A DNA stretch of 8,149 nt, taken from Patescibacteria group bacterium (GTDB lineage: Bacteria; Patescibacteriota; Microgenomatia; UBA1406; GWC2-37-13). The position numbers and the translations under genes are program-made. Location: assembly GCA_943356515.1 (NCBI GenBank), contig CALRFM010000044.1, positions 1 to 8,149 of the forward strand. The letters run 5' to 3'. This document shows, in pieces, positions 1-6,672 of this stretch. How positions within the stretch are numbered: the first letter of the stretch is position 1; every line of letters begins with the position of its first letter. A model generated the notes under the pieces. It saw nothing but the letters and a program-made list of their open reading frames with translations. It searched no databases and was not told the origin of the DNA.

Positions 1-1
1 A

Positions 2-82
2 CATAAACTCCCCAACTTAGACGACACCTTCACCCTCCTATCCGCAGGTCTCTGGAACTTTCACCTAGACATTGCCAAGTAA
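2..82 (+). CDS. 3' end of an unidentified protein (partial)
   Basis: An open frame enters from the left edge and runs 26 codons to a TAA at 80-82. It encodes a plausible soluble C-terminus with the core 'LDDTFTLLSAGLWNFHLDIAK'. I do not recognise the family. It is the only one of the six frames that stays open across 2-82, although an open stretch this short is not strong proof of coding. Third codon positions are mostly C (ctc, ccc, aac, gac, acc, ttc, tcc), richer in C than in the genes to the right. That could mean a highly expressed gene, a different origin, or a spurious frame. The stop lies 118 nt before the NUDIX start, and a promoter candidate follows it immediately. Confidence 0.45.
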   Translation, partial: HKLPNLDDTFTLLSAGLWNFHLDIAK

Positions 83-83
83 T

Positions 84-113
84 CTGACCACTATGACAAA
101 AATGATTTATACT
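84..113 (+). promoter_or_regulatory. candidate promoter for the NUDIX gene
   Basis: A CTGACC box at 84-89 (TGAC core of the -35) is followed after 18 bp by TATACT at 108-113 (5 of 6 to the -10 consensus). Transcription would start near 120, giving a leader of about 80 nt. That leader would contain the hairpin at 144-166. TACAAT at 151-156 is an alternative -10 but lacks a good -35. This is consensus matching by eye only. Confidence 0.4.
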
Positions 114-129
114 GGGAGAAGTTAACAGT

Positions 130-146
130 TAATTCGCAACAGGTCT
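130..146. repeat. 17-bp inverted repeat, left copy
   Basis: The 17 bases here are the exact reverse complement of 8084-8100, about 7.95 kb away. Read on the minus strand in the matching frame, the segment encodes R-P-V-A-N followed by a TAA stop. These are the same last five residues as the 223-aa protein at the right end. Weaker similarity continues upstream on the minus strand to about 158: R-L-Y-I-R-P-V-A-N against K-L-Y-N-R-P-V-A-N, including a synonymous TTG/TTA leucine. An in-frame TAA at 164-162 (minus strand) closes the frame, so this can only be a short remnant, not a gene. Confidence 0.8.
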
Positions 147-166
147 AATATACAATCTATATTAGA
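144..166. promoter_or_regulatory. perfect 9-bp AT-rich hairpin/dyad in the NUDIX leader
   Basis: The arms tctaatata (144-152) and tatattaga (158-166) are perfect reverse complements around a 5-nt loop, caatc. The heptamer aacaggt lies on both sides as a direct repeat (138-144 and 166-172). No U-run follows on either strand, so an intrinsic terminator is unlikely. It could be a repressor operator or an RNA structure in the leader of the NUDIX gene. The left arm shares three bases with the 17-bp inverted repeat. Function is unknown. Confidence 0.5.
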
Positions 167-200
167 ACAGGTGACTGGATATTGAAGACATCAAAGCAAT

Positions 201-623
201 ATGACCAATAAACCCAATCACACAATCAGTGCAGGAGGAGTAATACTCAGTCCAGACAATAAGGTACTGGTGGTAAATCAAAATGGCAATTCTTGGTCAT
301 TACCCAAAGGGCATATCGAATATGGAGAAGATAAACTAACTGCTGCAAAAAGAGAAATATATGAAGAATCAGGTATTTCTGAGTTACATCTCATTCGGAA
401 GTTAGGAACCTATGAGCGGTTTATGATAGGAAAAGATGGGGGAGAAGATACGGGCGAATTGAAAACCATTACCATGTTCTTATTCACTACTTCTCAAATA
501 GAATTGCAGCCAGTTGACCCTGAAAATCCAGAAGCGCGTTGGGTTACAAAAGAAGAAGTAGTAGCGTTATTGACTCATGAAAAAGACAAAGAATTCTTCC
601 GATCTATTATAAACGATTTATAA
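201..623 (+). CDS. NUDIX hydrolase, 140 aa
   Basis: This is a single-domain NUDIX pyrophosphohydrolase, which hydrolyses a nucleoside diphosphate linked to another moiety, with Mg2+ or Mn2+. The full NUDIX box G-x5-E-x7-R-E-U-x-E-E-x-G-U is present at residues 37-59: G37, E43, R51-E52, E55-E56, G58, I59. It is preceded by the usual strand 'SAGGVIL' (10-16) and 'WSLPKGH' (32-38). The length is normal for a stand-alone NUDIX protein. The layout (WSLPKGH, then a later 'ARWV' strand near 112-115) recalls diadenosine polyphosphate or nucleotide-housecleaning members, but the substrate cannot be read from sequence. The ATG at 201 is the first Met, lies just before the domain, and has no Shine-Dalgarno sequence. 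The 3' end overlaps the convergent coaBC gene by 17 nt, leaving no space for a terminator. Confidence 0.93.
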   Translation: MTNKPNHTISAGGVILSPDNKVLVVNQNGNSWSLPKGHIEYGEDKLTAAKREIYEESGISELHLIRKLGTYERFMIGKDGGEDTGELKTITMFLFTTSQIELQPVDPENPEARWVTKEEVVALLTHEKDKEFFRSIINDL

Positions 624-1812
624 AGATAGTATTCAATATTTCTTTTGCAATTTCTCGTTTAGGTGCTTTGTGAATATGCCTTATTATTTTCTTCTTGTTC
701 AAAATATACACTTCATTTTCATCTGATTCAAAGCCAATATCAGGGCGGCTAATATCATTTACGATCACATAATCGGCGCAAGCATCATCAAAGAGTTTTT
801 TTGTGTCAGGATGACTTGAGAGGGTAATCGCTTTGAAGCCAATCAATATAACTTTAGGATTTATTTTTTTAATTCCATTAATTATTTTCTCAGTGGGGGA
901 AAGGGTAATAGAATGGGGAATAGAACTGTCTAATTTCTCCCCTACTTTCTTTACAGTAAAATCTGAAACCGCTGCAGCATGAATAACGATGTTAGTATTA
1001 ATGAGTTGCTCAGTAAGACAGCAGCTTAGCTGCTCAGTTGTCGAAAACAAGATTTGTTTTATAGGAAGGTGTGAAACCATGGAGCTTTGCGAGCGAATAA
1101 GGGTCACATCTGCTCCGTATCGATACGCCATTTGGGCAAGTGCCAAGCCCATCTTACCAGAGGATCTATTGGTTATGACCCGTGCATCATCTATGGGCTC
1201 ACTCGTGCCACCAGAAGTTACGATTACTTTTTTACCAGCAAGTACCTGTGCTCTCTCTAATATTTCATACGTGGCTTTAGCAATAATGTTCATCTCAGGC
1301 AGCCGACCTATTCCGTCGGTACCACACGCAAGAGCTCCAGTATCTGGATGGAGCACTTCGTACCCATATGATTCAAGAAGAGTGAGATTCCGTTGTGTTG
1401 CGGGGTGGTGCCACATCACGTCATTCATAGAGGGGCACACAAGCACTGGAGCTTGAGTTGCAAGCACTGTAGTGGTCATAAAATCATCTGCTATACCGTG
1501 GGCTAGTTTGGCGATACTATTTGCCGTAGCTGGGGCAATGACAACTATGTCTGCCTTCTTGGCAAGTTCGATATGGTCTACTTTGCGTTTTCGTAAAATT
1601 TGCTCATACGAAAACGCATCATCAAACAAATTCATGTACACGATGTTTCCTGTGAGCTCTTCCACCTTACCAGGAGAAAGCATGAACGATGCTTTCTTTG
1701 TCATCATGACAAATACATCGTGACCTTGTTTTTTATAGAGCTTTATCAGATCGAGGATTTTAAATGCGGCTATTCCCGAAGATACACCTATAACAATCGT
1801 TTTTTTTGACAT
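607..1812 (-). CDS. coaBC: bifunctional phosphopantothenoylcysteine decarboxylase / phosphopantothenate-cysteine ligase
   Basis: CoaBC carries out two consecutive steps of coenzyme A synthesis: the ligase joins cysteine to 4'-phosphopantothenate, then the FMN-dependent decarboxylase yields 4'-phosphopantetheine. The protein is cytosolic. The N-terminal CoaC half (about 1-185) shows the flavoprotein start 'IVIGVSSGIAAFK' (6-18), catalytic His80 in 'VDHIEL', 'APATAN' (93-98), 'PSMNDVMW' (127-134; usually PAMN), and the flap 'GALACGTDGIGR' with Cys163. The CoaB half (about 190-401) shows 'VTSGGTSEPID' (198-208), 'TNRSSGKMG' (214-222) and 'AAAVSDF' (279-285). The motif normally read as GFAAET is 'GFKAIT' here (325-330). 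At 401 aa it has the usual full length, so both activities are expected. It is last in the minus-strand unit: its ATG lies 4 nt after the preceding stop, with no Shine-Dalgarno sequence. Confidence 0.95.
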   Translation of the reverse strand: MSKKTIVIGVSSGIAAFKILDLIKLYKKQGHDVFVMMTKKASFMLSPGKVEELTGNIVYMNLFDDAFSYEQILRKRKVDHIELAKKADIVVIAPATANSIAKLAHGIADDFMTTTVLATQAPVLVCPSMNDVMWHHPATQRNLTLLESYGYEVLHPDTGALACGTDGIGRLPEMNIIAKATYEILERAQVLAGKKVIVTSGGTSEPIDDARVITNRSSGKMGLALAQMAYRYGADVTLIRSQSSMVSHLPIKQILFSTTEQLSCCLTEQLINTNIVIHAAAVSDFTVKKVGEKLDSSIPHSITLSPTEKIINGIKKINPKVILIGFKAITLSSHPDTKKLFDDACADYVIVNDISRPDIGFESDENEVYILNKKKIIRHIHKAPKREIAKEILNTIFINRL

Positions 1813-1816
1813 AGTA

Positions 1817-2872
1817 TTAGGTAAGTTTTTTTGCTTTATCGATAATGATCATAAATACGATCAGTGCTACGGCGACCATACCAAATGCGGCAAGCTTTTC
1901 TATTCCTTCAAGTATCATGCTGGCTACTCCAAGCATGAGCGATACTAACCAATAGAATACGGCTATTCTTCGTTTACCCCAGCCAATGTCTATGAGCCGG
2001 TGATGAAAGTGGCCCCAATCTGCTCGAAACGGAGACTTCTTCTGATGAATACGGCGAATCACGGTGTATACTGCATCTATAGTGGGAATGGCCAGTACCA
2101 GCACGGCGGTACCAAATTTTCCAAAAGAAAGAATCGCCAAAATGCCAAGCAGAAACCCCGCCATGGCTCCCCCACTATACCCTGGCATTATTTTTTGTGG
2201 GAAGAAGTTATAAGGTAAGAAGCCCAGATAAGCTGCTCCAACAATAAGTGATACATGCATAACAGTTGTAGCATCTATGTCATGTGCGGTAAATCTGGTG
2301 GCAAGAATGGCCAAGAAAAATGCAGTGATAGATACAAAGCCAGGGAGTTGACCATCTACGCCCTTACTCCAATTCACCATGTTCATCATCCACGCCAGCC
2401 ATACAATAGATATGATGTCAGCAACAATAAGAATATTTCGGATACCAAAAATGTTTAATGACAGAGTCCACTCATCAAGTGGAATAACGCCGCCAAATGG
2501 ATTGGATACAAATGGAATGCCTAAACCAAAGAGTACTACTATGGCTGCAATAACGATATTCATGATAAACCGGGTATATGGTGATAGATCATATTTATCA
2601 TCCAAAAGCCCAACAATAACCAATAGCCCATTTGCAATGAGTATGCCAACGATAATCTTATTCAAATCTAAAAAGATGAGTGAGCAGACCAGTATGGCCA
2701 AGTAGATGGGCACACCACCCGCCCTAGGAATAATGCCTTTATGGGTATGTGCTGGATGGGAACCAGATGTACCATCGGTAACCAATCCGAATTTCTTTGC
2801 AAGAAATATAATGACTGGTGTGGAGGTGTAAGCTACAACAAATGACATCATAGCTATGATGAATGCAAGCAT
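1817..2872 (-). CDS. GT4 family (MraY/WecA-like) polyprenyl-phosphate sugar-1-phosphate transferase, atypical active site
   Basis: This is a 351-aa, strongly hydrophobic protein with about ten membrane segments. It fits the family that moves a sugar-1-phosphate from a UDP-sugar to a polyprenyl phosphate at the inner face of the cell membrane. Landmarks in order are 'HTHKGIIPRAGG' (42-53), the paired Asp 'GLLDDKYD' with D91-D92, 'NMVNWSKGVDGQLPG' (164-178), 'MPGYSGGAMAGF' (229-240), and the His loop 'SPFRADWGHFHHRL' (280-293). Two positions depart from the family. The usual N-x-x-D-G-x-D-G-L reads with K170 at the first Asp and D173 kept. The usual G-D-x-G-S reads G231-Y-S-G-G, losing the Asp. 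The topology and His loop are intact, so it may be a divergent subfamily or an altered enzyme. It cannot safely be called mraY or wecA. The start lies 9 nt after the upstream gene's stop. Confidence 0.85.
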   Translation of the reverse strand: MLAFIIAMMSFVVAYTSTPVIIFLAKKFGLVTDGTSGSHPAHTHKGIIPRAGGVPIYLAILVCSLIFLDLNKIIVGILIANGLLVIVGLLDDKYDLSPYTRFIMNIVIAAIVVLFGLGIPFVSNPFGGVIPLDEWTLSLNIFGIRNILIVADIISIVWLAWMMNMVNWSKGVDGQLPGFVSITAFFLAILATRFTAHDIDATTVMHVSLIVGAAYLGFLPYNFFPQKIMPGYSGGAMAGFLLGILAILSFGKFGTAVLVLAIPTIDAVYTVIRRIHQKKSPFRADWGHFHHRLIDIGWGKRRIAVFYWLVSLMLGVASMILEGIEKLAAFGMVAVALIVFMIIIDKAKKLT

Positions 2873-2881
2873 ACGAAATAA

Positions 2882-3187
2882 TTAGGTGACTAGTAATATA
2901 ATACGAACAAAAATACTCGTGAATCCAAAAATGATTATGCCATTTCCTACCCAAAACATCTTTTGCATAACGAGCTCATCTTTAGCGAGTTTTTTACACA
3001 AGAATATATTTCCAAAATAAAGAAGGTGCATGAAAATGGGAATAAGAAGAATGAACCAAATATCGGCAACTTGTTCTTCACCCCATGGCTTTGAGTAAAA
3101 CAAGGGAACCTCTTGGGGAAGCATTTTAAATTTCCACGCAGTGACTGCAGCCATAACCACATCTCCTGCAATAAGAAATCGAATCAT
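2882..3187 (-). CDS. small three-helix membrane protein of unknown function
   Basis: This 101-aa protein has three predicted hydrophobic segments at about 3-20, 43-64 and 77-100. Between the first two is an extramembrane stretch, 'LPQEVPLFYSKPWGEEQVA' (23-41). That sequence resembles a conserved motif I recall from hypothetical proteins of CPR bacteria; the recollection is not checked. There are no catalytic residues to interpret and no function is claimed. It sits between glyA (17-nt gap) and the GT4 enzyme (9-nt gap) on the same strand. It is therefore probably co-transcribed, and could be a partner of the downstream membrane enzyme. The ATG has no Shine-Dalgarno sequence; a TATAAT-like hexamer on the minus strand lies 8 nt upstream of it. 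Confidence 0.8.
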   Translation of the reverse strand: MIRFLIAGDVVMAAVTAWKFKMLPQEVPLFYSKPWGEEQVADIWFILLIPIFMHLLYFGNIFLCKKLAKDELVMQKMFWVGNGIIIFGFTSIFVRIILLVT

Positions 3188-3195
3188 ATAGGGAT

Positions 3196-3201
3196 ATTAT
3201 A
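3196..3201 (-). promoter_or_regulatory. TATAAT hexamer just upstream of the small membrane protein
   Basis: On the minus strand a perfect TATAAT ends 8 nt before the ATG at 3187, inside the 17-nt gap after glyA and running slightly into it. If it worked as a -10 box, the transcript would start at about the AUG and be leaderless. No -35 was identified, and in AT-rich DNA such a hexamer can arise by chance. Confidence 0.2.
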
Positions 3202-3204
3202 CGA

Positions 3205-4539
3205 TTATGGAATCAGAAACGGTGAAGCAAATGCCTTCACTTCCCCTTTCCACTTCTTGATATCTTTGTTTTTATCGATGTCTTTTTTGAACCGGGCGAT
3301 ATACTCTTTTCGTTCTGTCTTGTCTGGCAGCGAATATTTTTTGGTAAGTTCCAGAACATGTAGCATCATGTTCCCGATAAATTTCATATCTTTCTTATTC
3401 ATACCACGAGTGGTTGCCGCTGGGGTACCCAGTCGAATACCTGACGGATAGAACGGTGAGCTTTGTTCTCCAGGAACGGTATTTTTATTCATTGTAAGTC
3501 CAATTGCATCCAGTGCGTATTCTGCAAAACATCCCGACCCTGCCCCATGGGTAGTGGTCAGATCTACCAAAATAAGATGATTTTCTGTGCCATCCCCAAC
3601 CAAGGTAAGTCCGCCATCCATAAGCGTTTTTGCAAGTGTTGCCGCATTGGCTTTTATTCGTTTGGCATAGGTTTTAAACGATCGCTGTGATGCTTCATAC
3701 AGTGCTACTGCTATAGCTGCAGTTTTATGATCATGTGGTCCACCTTGGAGCCCAGGGAATATAGCTTTATTTATCTTCATGGGCAATTCGGGATCTTTTT
3801 TCAATCCTTTTTTAGTTACCATAATTATACCGCCTCGTGGACCACGGAGTGTTTTATGAGTTGTGGTTGTGACGATATGCACATATGGCACGGGGGATGG
3901 GTGTTCGCCCGCTACCACTAAACCAGCAATATGTGCTATGTCAGCTGCCAAGTAAGCTCCAACTTCATCTGCAATTTGGGCGAACTTTTTAAAGGGAATT
4001 TCAAGTGGGTATGCCGAAGCTCCAACCCATATGAGTTTTGGCTTGTGCTTTTTGGCAAGTCTGCGGATTTCTTCAAAATCAAACAATCCATCTTTTCCTT
4101 TTCGTTTTGTCATAACACCATACTGGACGCTATTAAAATAAATGGCACTAAACGATACATGCGCGCCGTGTGTAAGATGTCCGCCAGTTATAAGCGCTTG
4201 CCCCATAATGGTGTCACCAGGTTTGCAGGTTGCCATGTATACAGCAAAGTTAGCAGGTGACCCAGAATAAGGCTGAACATTGGCGTATTCCACACCAAAC
4301 AATTTTTTAGCTCGTTCTTGTGCGAGTATTTCTACTTGATCTACAAATTCATTTCCACCATAATATCTTTTGTGCGGATATCCTTCTGAATATTTATTAA
4401 CAAATGCAGAAGATAGAGGAGTGCGAACATGTGCGGATGCATAGTTTTCTGAAGGAATAAGTTCAATGCCATTCTTTTGCCGTGTTGTTTCTTCTTCAAT
4501 CAGATCATAAATCTTCTTATCTTTCTGCTTATTAACCAT
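3205..4539 (-). CDS. glyA: serine hydroxymethyltransferase
   Basis: This PLP enzyme interconverts serine plus tetrahydrofolate with glycine plus 5,10-methylene-tetrahydrofolate, supplying one-carbon units for thymidylate and other synthesis in the cytosol. Family signatures are continuous: 'ELIPSENYAS' (26-35), 'SEGYPHKRYYGG' (51-62), 'VQPYSGSPAN' (88-97), 'GGHLTHG' (119-125), and 'DIAHIAGL' with D200, which pairs with the PLP ring nitrogen. The PLP lysine is K229 in 'TTTTHKTLRGPRGG', followed by 'FPGLQGGPHDH' (261-271) and 'PSGIRLGTPA' (365-374) with the substrate carboxylate Arg369. At 444 aa it is somewhat longer than the roughly 420-aa bacterial norm. The extra length appears to be in the lysine-rich C-terminal part. 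It leads the minus-strand unit and is transcribed away from folC, another folate enzyme gene. The ATG at 4539 has no Shine-Dalgarno sequence. Confidence 0.97.
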   Translation of the reverse strand: MVNKQKDKKIYDLIEEETTRQKNGIELIPSENYASAHVRTPLSSAFVNKYSEGYPHKRYYGGNEFVDQVEILAQERAKKLFGVEYANVQPYSGSPANFAVYMATCKPGDTIMGQALITGGHLTHGAHVSFSAIYFNSVQYGVMTKRKGKDGLFDFEEIRRLAKKHKPKLIWVGASAYPLEIPFKKFAQIADEVGAYLAADIAHIAGLVVAGEHPSPVPYVHIVTTTTHKTLRGPRGGIIMVTKKGLKKDPELPMKINKAIFPGLQGGPHDHKTAAIAVALYEASQRSFKTYAKRIKANAATLAKTLMDGGLTLVGDGTENHLILVDLTTTHGAGSGCFAEYALDAIGLTMNKNTVPGEQSSPFYPSGIRLGTPAATTRGMNKKDMKFIGNMMLHVLELTKKYSLPDKTERKEYIARFKKDIDKNKDIKKWKGEVKAFASPFLIP

Positions 4540-4570
4540 AGTGAATAAATGAATTAATAATTATTGCCCC

Positions 4571-4599
4571 AGAGTATCAAAAAAAGAGTCTAAAAACAA
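4571..4599 (-). promoter_or_regulatory. glyA: candidate promoter for the glyA-to-coaBC unit
   Basis: On the minus strand a TTGTTT -35 (4599-4594) is followed after 17 bp by a TACTCT -10 (4576-4571). The -10 is preceded by TG at the extended -10 position (TGATACTCT). Transcription would start near 4564, giving a short leader of about 25 nt without a Shine-Dalgarno site. A run of T falls in the spacer. Confidence 0.45.
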
Positions 4600-4601
4600 C
4601 T

Positions 4602-4610
4602 TGATATAAT
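4602..4610 (+). promoter_or_regulatory. folC: extended -10 promoter for the folC unit
   Basis: TGATATAAT is a perfect extended -10 (TG-n-TATAAT, with TATAAT at 4605-4610). No convincing -35 stands 17 bp upstream, which extended -10 promoters can tolerate. Transcription would start near 4617, only about 10 nt before the folC ATG, so the mRNA would be nearly leaderless. The polymerase footprint would overlap the glyA -35 at 4594-4599. Confidence 0.5.
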
Positions 4611-4626
4611 AACTACTTAAACTACT

Positions 4627-5988
4627 ATGTCATTTAAAACATTACAACAGGCTCAAGAATATCTCTACTCTTTTAGCGATGAAAAAAATACCTCTTCTCA
4701 AGGTGGTAAAAACTTCTCTTTTGGACGTACTCAACATCTGGCAAACCAATTAGGTAATCCTCAAAACAACATAAAGGTAATTCATATTGCAGGAACTTCA
4801 GGAAAAGGATCTACCACTCGCATTCTTGCCCACTTATTACATGCGCATGGATTGAAGGTTGGTGCAAGCATTTCTCCGCATCTGGTTGATTTTCGAGAGC
4901 GGTTTCAGATAAACAATACCCTCCTGTCTGTAGGTACCTTATGCTCATATATTGAAGAAATAAAACCAATCCTAGAGAAAATGCGAACGTCTCCTGCAGG
5001 AAGCCCCACGTACTTTGAAGTAACCGTCATGCTTGCCTATTATATTTTTTGGAAAGAGAAGGTAGATTATGCGGTGATGGAAACGGGAATGGGTGGACGA
5101 CTTGATACCACCAATGCCGCAACAAGTCCCAGTAAGGTCGCCGTATTCACTCGCATAGGTCTAGACCATACAGAGTTTCTAGGTAATACATTAGAGAAAA
5201 TAGCTACTGAAAAAGCCGCCATTATTCATACGCGTAATATCGTAATAAGCATCAAGCAATCTCATAAAGGAGATGGGGTAATTGATACTCAAGCAAAAAA
5301 GCAACAATCCTTGGTCCGTCTTGTCATACCAAATGAGACATTCTCACATGTTGCTACGTTTAAAGGGGGAAATACGTTTCATTTCCAATATGAAGCCGTT
5401 CATTTTGATACCATTCAATTATCTATGGAGGGAGCGTTTCAGGTAGAGAACTCCAGTGTAGCGCTTGTCACATTGATCGAATTATCCAAACGTGATAGAT
5501 TTACGCTCCAAGAATCTGCGATAAGATTGACATTACAAACGATGACATCGCCAGGACGATTTGAAACATTTATATTTAAGGGAAAAACGATTATTTTAGA
5601 TGGAGCACACAACCCACAGAAAATGTCTGCTTTTATAGAAAGTTTGAAAACAATATATCCGAACAAGAGATTTGACTTTCTCCTTGGATTTAAAAAAGGG
5701 AAAGATTATGCAACCATGCTCCAATCAATTATTCCTCTTGCATCAACCATATATATAACTTCATTTATCAATCAACAACAGACACACATGATTCATCCTG
5801 AACCCATGGCGACAATTGCCAATAAGATAAAGCAGATGGGTAAAAACATCCCAGTCTATTCATATGACGATCCGCTCCAAGCATTTACGCAAGCACGCAA
5901 AAACAAATCCAGCATACTCGTTATCACGGGCTCACTGTACCTTATTAGTGAGCTGTACCAAACTATTCGTGGTACACTATCACTTTAA
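4627..5988 (+). CDS. folC: folylpolyglutamate synthase / dihydrofolate synthase family ligase
   Basis: This is an ATP-dependent Mur-ligase-type enzyme that adds glutamate to folates. In some bacteria it also joins glutamate to dihydropteroate. The P-loop 'GTSGKGST' is at 56-63. 'SPHLVDFRERF' (83-93) and 'ETGMGGRLDTTN' (152-163) are typical, as is 'IGLDHTEFLG' (177-186). K196 in 'TEKAAI' matches the lysine that is carbamylated in the family. 'SPGRFE' (308-313), 'LDGAHNP' (324-330) and 'VITGSLYLISE' (432-442) complete the C-terminal domain. At 453 aa the length is normal. Whether it has dihydrofolate synthase activity cannot be told from sequence. In a reduced genome it may act only on imported folate. 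It leads the + strand unit and starts about 10 nt after the predicted transcription start, without a Shine-Dalgarno sequence. Confidence 0.95.
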   Translation: MSFKTLQQAQEYLYSFSDEKNTSSQGGKNFSFGRTQHLANQLGNPQNNIKVIHIAGTSGKGSTTRILAHLLHAHGLKVGASISPHLVDFRERFQINNTLLSVGTLCSYIEEIKPILEKMRTSPAGSPTYFEVTVMLAYYIFWKEKVDYAVMETGMGGRLDTTNAATSPSKVAVFTRIGLDHTEFLGNTLEKIATEKAAIIHTRNIVISIKQSHKGDGVIDTQAKKQQSLVRLVIPNETFSHVATFKGGNTFHFQYEAVHFDTIQLSMEGAFQVENSSVALVTLIELSKRDRFTLQESAIRLTLQTMTSPGRFETFIFKGKTIILDGAHNPQKMSAFIESLKTIYPNKRFDFLLGFKKGKDYATMLQSIIPLASTIYITSFINQQQTHMIHPEPMATIANKIKQMGKNIPVYSYDDPLQAFTQARKNKSSILVITGSLYLISELYQTIRGTLSL

Positions 5989-6016
5989 GTCAGTATTATC
6001 AATTTCTCTTCAAACT

Positions 6017-6670
6017 ATGTTCAGAATGCAAAAAATGGATATATTGGTAGGAATTTATATTTTCGGTATCATCGTTTCTGAGCTCATGGGGATAAAGACA
6101 TTTCCCTTGGTTACCTTTGGAGATTTCACTCTCAATGCCAGCGTAGCTATATTCCTCATTCCACTTCTTTTTAGCATTAATGACATTATTATCGAAGTTC
6201 ATGGGAAAGAACGTGCCAGAAGTGTAGTTCGCACTGGACTTATGACCATAGGTCTTTTGTTTGGATTTATTATGCTTTCATTGGCGCTTCCTCCATCAGG
6301 TCGCTTTATGGAAAGTAACGAAGCTTACAACATAGTCTTTGGTAAATCTGCACGCATAACCCTTGCGTCGCTTACCGCATTTGCCTTGGCAGATTTTCTC
6401 GATATTTATCTGTTTGCCAAGATCCGCGAGAAATTAGGAAAGAGCAAACTGTGGCTACGAAATAATGCCTCAAACATCATCTCTCAACTAATAGATACTA
6501 CGGTGTTTATGTTTATTGCATTTTACGCCTTTGATAAAGGATTCGGCGATAATTCGTCATTTCTTATCAGTTTAATCATCCCTTATTGGCTCCTTAAATC
6601 ATTCATGTCTATTATCGAAACACCTCTGGTGTATATTGGAGTAAAATGGTTAAAAGGTGACAACAAATAA
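6017..6670 (+). CDS. VUT/YhhQ family (DUF165) transporter, queuosine-precursor type
   Basis: This 217-aa membrane protein has about six hydrophobic helices (roughly 8-24, 38-56, 71-91, 111-134, 154-172, 181-207). The E. coli relative YhhQ takes up 7-deazaguanine precursors of queuosine. Family landmarks are 'INDIIIEVHGKERAR' (54-68), 'FALADFLDIYLFAKIRE' (122-138) and 'LWLRNNASNIISQLIDT' (145-161). The frame is open upstream into folC, but the ATG at 6017 is preferred: it follows the folC stop by 28 nt and puts the first helix at the N-terminus. Met codons at 6026 and 6035 are alternatives. It ends 2 nt before the reductase gene, so folC, this gene and the reductase look like one transcript. 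The pterin-like shape of 7-deazaguanine and the folate neighbours make pterin or folate uptake an alternative role (inference). Confidence 0.88.
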   Translation: MFRMQKMDILVGIYIFGIIVSELMGIKTFPLVTFGDFTLNASVAIFLIPLLFSINDIIIEVHGKERARSVVRTGLMTIGLLFGFIMLSLALPPSGRFMESNEAYNIVFGKSARITLASLTAFALADFLDIYLFAKIREKLGKSKLWLRNNASNIISQLIDTTVFMFIAFYAFDKGFGDNSSFLISLIIPYWLLKSFMSIIETPLVYIGVKWLKGDNK

Positions 6671-6672
6671 TC

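Noticed and set aside
1020..1034. Perfect 7-bp inverted repeat (agcagct / agctgct) with a 1-nt centre
   Set aside because: It is inside coaBC coding sequence, has almost no loop, and arises from a local repeat of similar codons (TEQL...TEQL). No regulatory reading is supported.
989..1456. 155-codon open frame on the plus strand inside coaBC
   Set aside because: The opposite strand encodes conserved CoaBC motifs throughout; the plus-strand product has no recognisable domain and is a shadow frame. The same holds for the other frames lying opposite glyA, the GT4 gene and folC.
4556..4565. aataattatt palindrome near the glyA start
   Set aside because: It is a low-complexity AT palindrome, expected by chance in an AT-rich promoter region.
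5864..6016. A longer transporter starting inside folC (51 extra residues)
   Set aside because: The extra N-terminus does not resemble the family, overlaps folC by 125 nt, and merely reflects an open frame. The ATG at 6017 gives a family-sized protein beginning at helix 1.
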